A stretch of DNA of 64,000 nucleotides from Kalmusia sp. IMI 367209. Taxonomy: Eukaryota > Ascomycota > Dothideomycetes > Pleosporales > Didymosphaeriaceae. The DNA lies in NCBI GenBank assembly GCA_027946365.1, contig JAPEUQ010000010.1:992001-1056000 (forward strand). Reading direction: 5' to 3'. The notes under the pieces are model-generated. The model had not been told where the DNA came from and made no database searches. It saw nothing but the letters and a program-made list of their open reading frames with translations. This document shows positions 12,216-21,847 of this stretch, piece after piece; within the stretch, counting starts at the first letter, position 1, and the number at the start of each line of letters is the position of its first letter. The position numbers and the translations under genes are program-made.

Positions 12216-13034
12216 ATGCACCGAAAAAACCCCATCTCGGTCCTCGTCTACAACGCGCTCTTCCCGAATCCTTCTCCCACCGATCCCCCCTCCTTCTCCG
12301 CACACCTCTCCAAAAACCTCGTTGGTGAGGTCCGTATCGAAACCGCTACCTTTTACGGCTCCCTCGACACCATCGAAGCCCGGTACCCGGGCCTCAACTA
12401 CGCACACGCTCCGCACCGTAAGCGTCTCGGCCGCTTTCCCCACCACAGGAGGCTTTTCAACGCATTCGATAGACTGGGTTTGACCGACAGCGAGATCCAG
12501 GGGTTCTGCAGGTGGGAAGGCACGCTGTGGGCGCGGGAGCGGTACGAGCGCGACGAGGGCGTCAAAGTACGGGACACTACGGGCATAGAGATTGGCGAGT
12601 GGGTGGACCGGCGGACGACGCGGGGCGCGTCCTCGAGCGGGTCAAAAGGCATCAACGTCAAGACGGACATCGAGGTCGAGATCGAAGAGATGCCGTCCTC
12701 AGCACAAGTCACGGATCCCGTGCGGCCCACCGACACAGAGATGCAAGACAGCAGCGACGAGGACGACGAGGACGAAGAAGGGCTCGACGAGAGCGTCGGC
12801 TTCGCGCTCAACCAGCGCCTCATGCACGCCGCGGCGCTGCGCGAGCAGGGCGAGAACGCGCCCATGGACCCCGAGTGGGAGCAGTACCTCAAGGAGGCGC
12901 AGGAGCGCGGCGAGCTGAACGTCGAGGCCACGAGAGAGGTGCTGCGGACCATGGCCGGCGAACTCGCACAGATGAACCAGACCGAGAGCTCGGCCGCACC
13001 CACGCAGCCTTACCCGCCTGCTGCCCCCGCATAG
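12216..13034 (+). CDS. Conserved-looking acidic fungal protein, function unknown
   Basis: A single-exon gene of 272 residues. I do not recognise the family. The ATG at 12216 was chosen because it has a good context (aaccATGc) and begins the plausible protein; the frame is open further upstream but that part is translated leader-like sequence. Residues 1-120 look folded and conserved in style, with HRRLFNAFDRLGLTDSEIQG and FCRWEGTLWARERYERDEG. The middle carries an acidic tract (SSDEDDEDEEG, about 185-195). The C-terminal third is helical (EWEQYLKEAQERGELNVEA) with a Pro/Ala-rich end. There is no signal peptide or membrane segment. Strong G/C third-position codon use and the absence of stops support a real gene. 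A nuclear or cytosolic location is a guess. Confidence 0.7.
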   Translation: MHRKNPISVLVYNALFPNPSPTDPPSFSAHLSKNLVGEVRIETATFYGSLDTIEARYPGLNYAHAPHRKRLGRFPHHRRLFNAFDRLGLTDSEIQGFCRWEGTLWARERYERDEGVKVRDTTGIEIGEWVDRRTTRGASSSGSKGINVKTDIEVEIEEMPSSAQVTDPVRPTDTEMQDSSDEDDEDEEGLDESVGFALNQRLMHAAALREQGENAPMDPEWEQYLKEAQERGELNVEATREVLRTMAGELAQMNQTESSAAPTQPYPPAAPA

Positions 13035-13738
13035 GCGCATGGTCGTCGTTCTTCCTCGCTCGCGGTTTTTATTGCCATCTCTCAACTTTGTTGCGCTTCG
13101 ATGCATCGGCATTCCCAATACAATACCCCGGTTTTTACCTACCGAAACTACGTCGCACGGCTCTCAGCGCCCGCCCTGCGAACAGCAACCCCCGCTCACA
13201 TCTTACCGCACCGCACGTTCACATTTTCACGAAGCACTGCATGGCGTCCAAAAGGCGTTCTAGGGAGCAGTGGATTTGGATAATCCCAGGCGGACTGGGT
13301 CCTTATTCTTACTCGTTGGGGGCGTAAATAGGTTAGGATAGGGGATGAGGTAGGCATAGATTTCTGCTTCGGCACATTGCAGGGTTAGGGGCATTTTCGG
13401 GAACGCATACGAATATACTTATAATGAAGATGTCGTTCAATCGAGCTCTATTGTTATCCATGAACAATATCCTGTCTAAGGGTTTCGCGTGTGTCGGTTT
13501 TCACTTGGTCAGCAACGGGGATTTTGCCAACTCAGACTGACAAGCTCAATCCCCTACTCCATAAGCCCCTTCGAGGCCCAGTACCGCATCCCTCCTCGCC
13601 TTCGTGCCCGTGACCGTTTCTCAAATGCCCTGAAAGTGATCTCTAGGTCCTCAATGGGGGGATTGATACTGCTCGCCAGGGAACATCGCATGCAACGGCC
13701 GCGCTCAGCACCACATGATCGTAAGCCATTACTCATAA
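13035..13738. other. Intergenic, 3' ends of two convergent genes
   Basis: 704 bp between convergent genes. Short open frames occur but none is supported. No repeat or RNA gene was seen. Confidence 0.5.
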
Positions 13739-14635
13739 TCACTGCATCTGGGTCAAACCCTCAACCGAGCCTCTTCCCCAAACCAGAGAATCCTCCGAAC
13801 CCACTCGCCCCTCTTCTGCCCCTTGTAACCCTCCCACTTCCCCCTCTTGATCGATATCCATCAGATCTTCCTCAAGCCCACCCGTCCTCGCACCCTTTCC
13901 GCCCTTCTCCTCATTTAGCTGCATCATAACCTCCATGGCCCTCTCTTTCTTCCTCCTCAGTTTCTCACGGTCCACAGCTGCCTTCTTGACCTCCGCAGCA
14001 CGCAGCTCGAGGTCCTGCAGCGCGGAGTCGCAACGCTGGGACCACGTTGAGAGTGTTTGTTGCAAGATGGGAAGCGAGCCTGGGGCAAGGTCCCGTAGAG
14101 GGGCGACGGACGTCACCGCGACGACAGGTGGGCAGGGTCGAGGGTGGCGGTTATGAGGCCCGCATAGATGGCTGTCGTGACGAGTTGTTCGAGGCGCGGG
14201 GTGGGGAGGTCGAGCGGACATGAGGTGGGGTAGGTGAGCGTGGAATGAGACCGGGCCAGTGGTAGTAAGGATAATAGCAACAACTTCTGGTGCTGCTTGT
14301 CTGAAAGCTTCGGAAGATTGCTCTGTGCTGCGGAATTATGAGCATCGTACTCATCTCTTAGGTATCGTCAAGAATAATTGTCTGGAGGTATGCGTACCCT
14401 TGTACTCCTCCCATGTTCCCCAAGCAAAGACCTCGAGGAGTGTGAGATGTGACGCGTACTCCTGGGACCCCCGCAGCTTCTGGATATTGGGTGTTTGGAG
14501 AAGCTCGGCGAAGACGAAGGTGTTTGGTGCGGAGGTAGCTTGGGTCACTAGGTCGCTGGCTGCTCGTGGGGAGGTTGCGGTCTTGCTGAGGGCGAGGAAA
14601 GGCTCTAGAGCGTTGAGAGCTTTGGTTTGCTCCAT
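13739..14635 (-). CDS. COP9 signalosome subunit 7, with an apparent one-base frame break
   Basis: PCI-domain subunit of the COP9 signalosome, the complex that removes Nedd8 from cullins and in fungi links development to light. Exon 1 (14635-14398) encodes the conserved start MEQTKALNALEPFLALS and LLEVFAWGTWEEYK. A 70-nt intron follows, and exon 2 runs 14327-13739. The PCI winged helix reads well from QKLLLLSLLPLARSHS to IYAGLITATLDPAH, then the frame breaks near 14126-14138; the next frame continues with VVAVTSVAPLRDLAPG and the C-terminal coiled coil. One extra base in the CCC run at 14132-14130 would join the two halves as ..LDPAPPVVAV.. and makes the total a multiple of three. A sequence error is more likely than loss of the gene. 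Confidence 0.8.
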
Positions 14636-15758
14636 GGTAATATCTGCTTAAGCAGGCTCTTCGGATTCTGGGGTTTGAGTAGGCTTCACGCGTGGAGGAG
14701 AGCTGGGACTTGAAGCTGTGGTGGGGGCCTGGACTTCAGTCAACAGCCCAGCCCTTCGCCCCGGTCTTGGCGATTGTTATCGATAAGATCGATCTGATAA
14801 GATCTTGCGAGCCAGTAGCGAACCTCGGCCGAAGTGAGTTCTAATTTCATTTCCAGTGCGCACTGCCACCGTGAATTGGTCATCCGTATGGTGCTTCAAG
14901 TCCGCGAGATATAAATTTTAATGAGTGTGAACTAGGGAAATGTGGCTCTATCGAATTCTGTGAATAGCGCTGTCACGCGCAGGTCCGCTGTCTGGTGGCT
15001 TCGTATTCGCTCGTCGCTGTACCTGCTTATGCACGAATCTATAGGAAAGCATCCAAATGCAGTACTAAAAAGGATCCGGCTCGCGAACACCTTCTCCGTG
15101 CCCAGAGGGAGTCTCTCGCCATAGCAGCAAGCCGCTCAGGAAGCACGCGGGTGCGGAGCTAGCTCGTCGCATGTCAAAGATCAAACCGCGTCTGGTTTCA
15201 GTGCAGCGCCAAGTCTGAAACAAAGGTCTTCGCGGATCAAACGAAGAAGCGTGCCTAACAACATTGATCCCCGGCGCAAATATTCTTTCGCATTACCCTT
15301 TCTTTCGCATTCAGAGCGCTGGTCGTGTCCGGCATTCAAATAGTGACCATTTCCAAGCAGGCATCAGCTGGTGGCGTGAGCCGAATCCGTCAGACCAACG
15401 CGGCCTATCAGCCTCTAGCGGGCCCCAACCAACCCTCGACGGGCCGCCATTTGTGGCTGCATATCGGTCCTCCAGCTCTCCGTTGTGCATAATCAAGACA
15501 TCTGGCATTATAAGGAAGGCTGGCCTTCTACATCTGCCGACCCGAACGAGCGCCCAACCGTCGCTATATTGTTTCCTCGGCACTTGGGCCTTAACCATAT
15601 TGCTGCATGAGGTAGCACGTTTCGTCCGTCGCCCCCTTCGACGACCGCCTCTCGAGGCCCGCCGCATCCCCGCTGCTGACGCCTTTCGGATCTCGCCTGG
15701 AACGGCCTCTCGAATCGCTTTGTTTTCGCAGTAATACTTGAGATCCCCACTGTACATA
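14636..15758. other. Intergenic, divergent region of CSN7 and the copper ATPase
   Basis: 1.12 kb between two divergent genes. A long open frame on the minus strand enters here from inside the ATPase gene, but it is a mirror of that gene's coding bias. No recognised regulatory site was found. Confidence 0.45.
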
Positions 15759-18700
15759 ATGGCGCCCTCGGCGACGGCCGCAAACGGCGCAACGGCGCAC
15801 ATGGCCACTACAACGTTGAAGGTTGGGGGTATGACATGCGGCGCATGCACATCCTCGGTGGAGTCCGGCTTCCAGGGTGTGGATGGAGTAGGCAGTGTAT
15901 CTGTCAGTCTAGTCATGGAGCGGGCGGTGGTACAACACGACCCAGAAATCATATCGGCTGAGCAGGTGAAGGAGATAATAGAAGATCGGGGGTTTGACGC
16001 AGATGTTTTGTCCTCTGATGTCCCGTTGGCTGCACCAGAAAGCTTTTTGAGCGATTCGGAAGAGGAGGACGAACCAGCCGTGTCGACTATCGCAACTACA
16101 ACGCTGTCAGTGGAAGGCATGACATGCGGCGCGTGTACGTCGGCAGTGGAGGGTGCTTTCAAGAACGTTGCGGGCATCAAGCATTTCAGTATATCGTTAC
16201 TGTCCGAGCGCGCTGTAATTGAACACGATACCAGAGTCATCTCCCCGGGAACGCTTGCCGAAACGATCGAAGATGCGGGATTCGATGCGAAGGTTTTGGA
16301 CACAGTAGCCCAGGTGCCCGAGAAGCCGCGGAGCAAGAAGGACAAGAAGCGAAAGACGTTGACGACAACCCTCGATGTCGAAGGCATGACGTGTGGCGCC
16401 TGTACATCTGCGATCGAAAGCGGTTTCAAGGATGTAGACGGTGTCTACCAGTTCAACGTTAGTTTACTAGCGAACCGCGCAGTCGTAGTCCATGACCCTG
16501 CGAAGCTTACAGAAGACCAAATTGTGGAGATCATTGAGGATCGAGGATTTGACGCCAAAGTGATATCTTCAGTAGACGGAAGCGTGCAACAAGGGCCAGC
16601 CAATAACGGTCCCATCCATCTTAAAGTTTATGGGCTTCCAAATCAAACAGCAGTAGACGAGTTGGAAGCATTACTCCGAAAACGGCCTGGTGTCATCTCT
16701 GCGACAATCAATTTCAGCACCTCCAAAGCTGTCATTCAGCGAGACCCGCAAATTATTGGCCTACGAGCGACTGTCGAAACCATCGAAGCCGCTGGTTACA
16801 ATGCTCTCGTTTCAGACGCTGACGACAACAACGCCCAACTAGAATCACTTGCAAAGACCAAAGAAATCCAGGAGTGGAAGCGAGCAGTCAAAATTTCTGC
16901 CTGCTTCGCAGTGCCAGTCTTCTTGACGAGCATGTTGTTCCCTATGTTCCTACCATTCCTTGACTACGGAAGCCTGAATATCATGCCTGGCGTCTATCTC
17001 GGGGATCTGGTCTGTCTTGGTCTTACCATTCCTGTACAATTCGGCATTGGCAAGCGCTTTTACGTTTCGGCGTACAAGTCACTCAGCCATGGCTCGCCTA
17101 CCATGGATGTCTTGGTTGTTTTGGGAACTTCGGCTGCTTTCTTCTTCAGCTGCGCCTCGATGCTTGTGTCACTACTTGTACCACCTCATTCGAAGCCTAC
17201 GACCTTGTTCGACACTAGCACTATGCTAATAACATTCATCTCCATAGGTCGATATCTCGAGAATAGTGCCAAAGGTCAGACATCCAAAGCTTTGTCGACA
17301 CTTATGTCTTTGGCTCCGTCTATGGCCACTATCTACGCTGATCCCATTGCAGCCGCAAAAGCTGCGGAGGGATGGGACGTTGACGACGAGAAGGATTCGC
17401 GCCAATCTATGGAAGGCAATGCCATTGAAGAGAAAGTCATTGCTACTGAACTGATTGAAGTCGGGGACGTGGTCATCCTGCGACCTGGCGATAAGATCCC
17501 GGCTGACGGTACTGTCACCCATGGAGAGTCTTATGTGGACGAAAGCATGGTCACTGGTGAAGCAATGCCTATCCTCAAAAAGAAGGGCGCTCTGCTCATG
17601 GCAGGTACCGTTAACGGCGCTGGAAGACTAGACTTTGTCGTAACCCGAGCCGGGCGAGACACACAACTCAGCCAAATCGTTCGCCTAGTACAAGAAGCCC
17701 AGACAAGCCGAGCCCCGATTCAGCGTCTCGCCGATACGGTAGCTGGCTACTTCATTCCGATAATCATCACCCTCGGTCTAGCAACATTCGTTGCCTGGAT
17801 GGTACTTAGCCACGTCCTTCCATACCCACCAAAAGTCTTCCTCGACCACGCCAGCGGTGGCAAACTCATGGTTTGCTTCAAGCTCTGCATTGCTGTTATT
17901 GTGTTCGCCTGTCCTTGCGCCCTAGGCCTGGCCACGCCAACCGCTGTCATGGTTGGTACCGGTGTTGGCGCGGAACTGGGCATTCTGGTCAAAGGCGGCG
18001 CTGCTTTGGAAACTGCGACCAAGGTCAACCACATCGTCTTCGACAAGACTGGCACGCTCACCGTTGGTAAAATGAGTGTTTCCAAGGCCGACATCCAGGG
18101 CGAGTGGGGGTCTGACGCGAAGAAGAACCTCTGGTGGACGCTAATCGGTCTCGCTGAGATGGGCTCTGAACATCCCATTGCCAAAGCTATTGTCCGATCT
18201 GCAAAGGAGCATCTCCGACTTGGTCCTGAGGGGCATCTTGACGGCTCGGTAGGTGACTTCGAAGCCGTTGTCGGCAAAGGTATCGCTGCATCAGTGGAAG
18301 CCGCTATGTCCCGCGAACGCACCCGATACCGAGTTCTCATTGGCAACGCTGCGTATCTTTTGGCCGAAGGGGTCAATGTTCCTGATTTCACTGACGAACC
18401 TCTCACACCCGCCGCACAATCTGCCAACCCTCGTGCGGGGACACAAACCCGCTCCGCAGGCATTACTACTATTCACACGGCTATCGGCAAGACGTACACT
18501 GGCACCCTGTCCCTCTCCGATACAATCAAGCCTTCGGCTCGTGCCACTGTTCTTGCGCTTCGTCGTCTCGGTATGACAGCATCGATCGTTACGGGTGACA
18601 CTTCGTCATCTGCTCTTGTAGTCGCGGCTGCCGTTGGCATCGACCCCGAAGACGTACACGCCTCTGCCAAACCCTCTGACAAGAAAGCCATTATCGCAGA

Positions 18701-18980
18701 CCTTCAATCACGTGGTCGTGTTGTCGCCATGGTTGGTGACGGAATCAACGATTCGCCTGCTCTTGCTTCTGCAGATGTCGGCATTGCCCTTTCTACTGGT
18801 ACAGATGTTGCTATGGAAGCCGCGTCTATTGTTCTCATGAGCACCACTGATCTTCTCGCAATTCCCGCAAGCTTGTGTCTCAGCAAAGCCATCTTCAACC
18901 GCATCAAGATGAACCTAGCCTGGGCCTGCATGTACAACGTCGTCGGTCTCCCATTCGCCATGGGATTCTTCCTACCTTAG
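15759..18980 (+). CDS. Ccc2/ATP7-type copper-transporting P1B-ATPase, ending early at an in-frame TAG
   Basis: Golgi-type copper pump that loads copper into secreted cupro-enzymes. The ATG at 15759 is preferred over an upstream TTG. Three heavy-metal domains each carry GMTCGACTS, at about residues 22-30, 122-130 and 210-218. A fourth domain-like repeat, about 288-355, lacks the CxxC. The membrane part includes the transport motif Cys718-Pro-Cys720 in FACPCALG. The phosphorylated aspartate is Asp762 in DKTGT, and VGDGIND lies near 991. The reading stops at codon 1074 (TAG, 18978-18980) in the middle of the last membrane hairpin. The same frame stays open for 98 more codons that encode the expected rest of the family. 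As written the protein has 1073 residues; with read-through it would have 1171. No introns are needed. Confidence 0.92.
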   Translation: MAPSATAANGATAHMATTTLKVGGMTCGACTSSVESGFQGVDGVGSVSVSLVMERAVVQHDPEIISAEQVKEIIEDRGFDADVLSSDVPLAAPESFLSDSEEEDEPAVSTIATTTLSVEGMTCGACTSAVEGAFKNVAGIKHFSISLLSERAVIEHDTRVISPGTLAETIEDAGFDAKVLDTVAQVPEKPRSKKDKKRKTLTTTLDVEGMTCGACTSAIESGFKDVDGVYQFNVSLLANRAVVVHDPAKLTEDQIVEIIEDRGFDAKVISSVDGSVQQGPANNGPIHLKVYGLPNQTAVDELEALLRKRPGVISATINFSTSKAVIQRDPQIIGLRATVETIEAAGYNALVSDADDNNAQLESLAKTKEIQEWKRAVKISACFAVPVFLTSMLFPMFLPFLDYGSLNIMPGVYLGDLVCLGLTIPVQFGIGKRFYVSAYKSLSHGSPTMDVLVVLGTSAAFFFSCASMLVSLLVPPHSKPTTLFDTSTMLITFISIGRYLENSAKGQTSKALSTLMSLAPSMATIYADPIAAAKAAEGWDVDDEKDSRQSMEGNAIEEKVIATELIEVGDVVILRPGDKIPADGTVTHGESYVDESMVTGEAMPILKKKGALLMAGTVNGAGRLDFVVTRAGRDTQLSQIVRLVQEAQTSRAPIQRLADTVAGYFIPIIITLGLATFVAWMVLSHVLPYPPKVFLDHASGGKLMVCFKLCIAVIVFACPCALGLATPTAVMVGTGVGAELGILVKGGAALETATKVNHIVFDKTGTLTVGKMSVSKADIQGEWGSDAKKNLWWTLIGLAEMGSEHPIAKAIVRSAKEHLRLGPEGHLDGSVGDFEAVVGKGIAASVEAAMSRERTRYRVLIGNAAYLLAEGVNVPDFTDEPLTPAAQSANPRAGTQTRSAGITTIHTAIGKTYTGTLSLSDTIKPSARATVLALRRLGMTASIVTGDTSSSALVVAAAVGIDPEDVHASAKPSDKKAIIADLQSRGRVVAMVGDGINDSPALASADVGIALSTGTDVAMEAASIVLMSTTDLLAIPASLCLSKAIFNRIKMNLAWACMYNVVGLPFAMGFFLP

Positions 18981-19274
18981 GGGCTCAGTCTTCATCCCAT
19001 GGCCGCAGGCGCAGCAATGGCGTCCTCATCCGTTTCCGTCGTTACCAGCTCTCTGTACCTCAAATTCTGGAAGCGGCCTAAGTGGATGAAGGTATCTACG
19101 CTGGATCCTACCGCTGAGCTTCCGGATAATGAGAAGGAGGCTGAGAGGCTGGGCTTTGAGAAGAGAGGGTTATTTGATACGGTGGTGGAGTGGGTCAAGG
19201 AGACGATTGCCGCGAGAAGGAGAAACAGGGAGGAGGCTGGATATGTGCCGTTGCAAAATATGGCGGAGCACTAA
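18981..19274 (+). other. In-frame continuation of the copper ATPase beyond the TAG
   Basis: 98 codons directly following the TAG in the same frame, ending at a TAA (19272-19274). They encode the conserved last membrane helix of copper ATPases (HPMAAGAAMASSSVSVV and SSLYLKFWKRP) and a cytosolic tail ending near GYVPLQNMAEH. The conservation shows that this was, or still is, the C-terminus of the ATPase upstream. An ATG at 18999 exists but a separate gene is very unlikely. Confidence 0.85.
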
Positions 19275-20479
19275 AGGGAGAGCAAGAGGGAGTGCTAGGT
19301 TTGTTATTGACGTTGGATACCACAGGCACTTTGTTGCTGATCTCGTATTTCTCCTTGCTGTACAGCGTCGTGTTGTAAATACCTATTTTCTTGAATATGC
19401 TACCCTATCATGATTGTTTCGCAATGACTTACTTGGTCCTTCGATGTACTGAATAAACACTTATTACATGCAGTTACTTCACAAGTTTGCGTCCCACGCA
19501 ACACTGAGTCCATCCATGGACCCGGAAAACATGACCGCTCTTATGAGCAGGCAGGCGCTCACGATCTGGTCTCATCCTCACATTGTCGTAGACCAAGATA
19601 GATAAGAGTAGTATTAAAGCTCGTGTTAGGAGGTTTTAGGATGTAGTAGCTGATATTAGTTATAGCTATTAAGCGATGTTAACATATCTATGACTAGAAG
19701 CTTATTTGCGTTGATTACTAGAGGCTAGTGTTCTCGCCCGTATTCCGTGCTGGTCGGCTATAAGCAGGTTAGTGTGATTGGACGGGGCTATGCGGATAGG
19801 CCTTCTTTTCTATACTGGACGTCTGGGAAGAGATCGCGACGCACAATGACATATATGGGCTAGCCCCTGAATTGCATTTCCCGCTGTGTGAACCGGCGCC
19901 AGCACGTTGCGACGATAACGAACCGCTAGCCCTTACCATAGTGAGACATGCTTGCCATGCCATAGAGCTCTGTGATTCTGTGTGATAGTAGACACATCTA
20001 CCAGACGTTTCCGGAAAAAAACATATCAAGAAATCGCGTTCTTTCATTTTTGCGTGGGATGCAATGGTGAAGGTATGCGGAAATGTTAAGATGGAGAACT
20101 CTATGTCGAGGGATATATAGAACAGGCAAGGAAGGTAAGCCTGTGGAGATTGTAATAGAGGGTATGCATATATTCGAAGATGTAAAATATGATTGTGATT
20201 GTGTAAGAGTTTACACCCATTCACACTGATTAGCCAAACATCAACTTGGAGAGAGTCCTTGATCATATCCTATATCCTAGGGTAACTCAACGCATAATGG
20301 GTCTCGACTCGTGTCCTAGCATCATACTGGCTTTGTACTGTGGATAGATTTCTAGATAACCAAATGAAGCAACCAGTAACTTCCCAGACCTTCTATCTGC
20401 GATGAATGCACTACAGTTACATCGCCAACCTCCACCACTCAACTCCATGATTCAAAATGCACACCCAGACCTAAGAGCC
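19275..20479. other. Intergenic, with an AT-rich relic-like block
   Basis: 1.2 kb between convergent genes. The stretch at about 19600-19720 is rich in TA steps and stop codons in all frames and resembles mutated (RIP-like) repeat remnants, but it has no recognisable transposon end or protein. An open frame on the minus strand (19769-20266) has no protein-like composition. Confidence 0.35.
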
Positions 20480-21676
20480 CTAATCTAAACTCTGAATCTG
20501 TGCCTTGATGCATCCCGTCTTCGGATCCGCAGCCGTCTTGAACGCCTCGACCGCATCTTCAAGATTAAACCGATGTGTAACCAATGGCCTCAAATCAATC
20601 AACCCGTTCTGCACTAATCGAATCGCCTTAGGCCACGTATTCGCATAGCGGTACTGGAACTGGAGATCCACCTCGCGCGTGCTCAGCCGCATGAACGGGA
20701 TCTTCATCTCATTCTTACCAACGCCGATGACAAACACTTTGCCGCCGAACTTGACGGCCTGAATCGCGCCATTGATACTGCTCTCCACGCCGGTGCACTC
20801 CATCGCGACGGCGGGCTCGATGCCCATGAGCGAGACGACCTTGGACCGGAAATCATCGGGCGTGTGGCTGAATTCTACTTTGTGCGTAAGGATGTTTGGG
20901 ATAATCGACTTCGCAAAGTCCAGCCGTCCCTGATCAATATCTGTGATGAGCAGCGGCGCTGCTCCCGCAGCCCTGCAACAAAGCGCTGTGACGAGCCCAA
21001 TCGGACCCGCGCCGCACACGACTACGGGATCACCTAGCTTGACTCCTGCGCGGTCCATGCCTGCGAGGGCTACACTCAGCGGCTCTAGCATGGCGCCGTC
21101 CTCCCATGTTAGGTTGTCGGGCAACTTGTGGCAGCAAACGGCCGGGTGCTTGAGGTAGCGACGAAGGAGGCCGGGCACAGGGGGTGTAGACAAGAAGAGC
21201 ACGGATTCGCAGCCGTTGTAGCGGCCCGTGAGGCAAGGCTCGCAGGCGTGGCAGGGGATGTTGGGTTCAATTGCTACACGGTCCCCAGGTTTGAGGTCGG
21301 TTACGGAGGGGTGGGTAGAGAGGACGAGCGCGGAGGACTCGTGGCCGAGGATGTGGGTGTCTTCGACGATCATAGGGCCAATGCAGCCCTGAGCTAATAG
21401 TTAGCTTCATTCGCTTCTTCGGGGAGTTGAGGGGTTGTATCAAATTAAGGAGAGGGGCAATGGAGGACATACAGCATGCCAGAAGTGGATGTCGCTGCCG
21501 CAAATACCAGTACTCTTGATATTGAGTAGGACCTCTCCTTCTTTCAGATCTCCGCCCTTCGAGACTACTTCTAAGCTGGGCTCTGCCTCTGCAACCCACA
21601 GCTCATGCGCGGGATTTGTGTAAACACCGATGTTCGCCTTACTCGGCTTGACCTCCGTTGTAGTTGTCGTACTCAT
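20480..21676 (-). CDS. L-arabinitol 4-dehydrogenase
   Basis: Zinc-dependent, NAD-linked medium-chain dehydrogenase that oxidises L-arabinitol to L-xylulose in the fungal L-arabinose pathway, in the cytosol. The exons 21676-21473 and 21388-20480 (84-nt intron) give 370 residues. The ATG at 21676 starts MSTTTTTEV; an upstream TTG is not needed. Catalytic zinc ligands are Cys59 (GICGSD), His84 and Glu85 (LGHES). The structural zinc cysteines lie in [16 protein letters not shown]. The nucleotide-binding motif is GAGPIGL, followed by ITDID, where the aspartate favours [21 protein letters not shown] and [15 protein letters not shown] are characteristic of the LAD/sorbitol dehydrogenase group. LAD is preferred over xylitol dehydrogenase because of these stretches, but substrate choice is inference. 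The pathway fits the xylanase nearby in plant sugar use, although the two are not clustered. Confidence 0.9.
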
Positions 21677-21829
21677 CTTGTAGTCGTTCTCGTTCAAAAT
21701 CTCAAAATATCTTCTAGAGCAAGACTTAAAATTGCAGCAGACAGTCGAGAAAAGACCGAAGAGAAGTACAAAAGTCTGGGTATCCGAAAAAGAAATACGA
21801 AAAAGTCACCTGTATCGAAAAGTTAGTGT

Positions 21830-21847
21830 CCCCGCGGGGCATTTATA
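21830..21847 (-). promoter_or_regulatory. TATAAAT element next to a CCCCGCGGGG palindrome
   Basis: About 155 to 170 bp upstream of the dehydrogenase ATG the minus strand reads TATAAAT (21847-21841) followed by the perfect palindrome CCCCGCGGGG (21839-21830). GCGGGG fits the CreA/Cre1 carbon-repressor consensus SYGGRG on both strands. A CreA role is consistent with repression of L-arabinose genes on glucose, known in other fungi; here it is inference. Confidence 0.45.

Noticed and set aside
15311..16429. 372-codon open frame on the minus strand overlapping the copper ATPase start
   Set aside because: It mirrors the coding strand: the repeated segments are the antisense of the three GMTCGAC domains. 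It has no family resemblance of its own.
18936..18980. A 39 or 42-nt intron removing the TAG of the copper ATPase (acceptor CTACCTTAG)
   Set aside because: The acceptor is good, but the donors GTCGTC/GTCGGT are poor, the intron would be at the lower size limit, and it would delete a conserved membrane segment (LPFAMGFFLP).
19769..20266. 165-codon minus-strand frame
   Set aside because: Irregular composition, no domain, no splice or promoter support, and lies in a decayed intergenic region.
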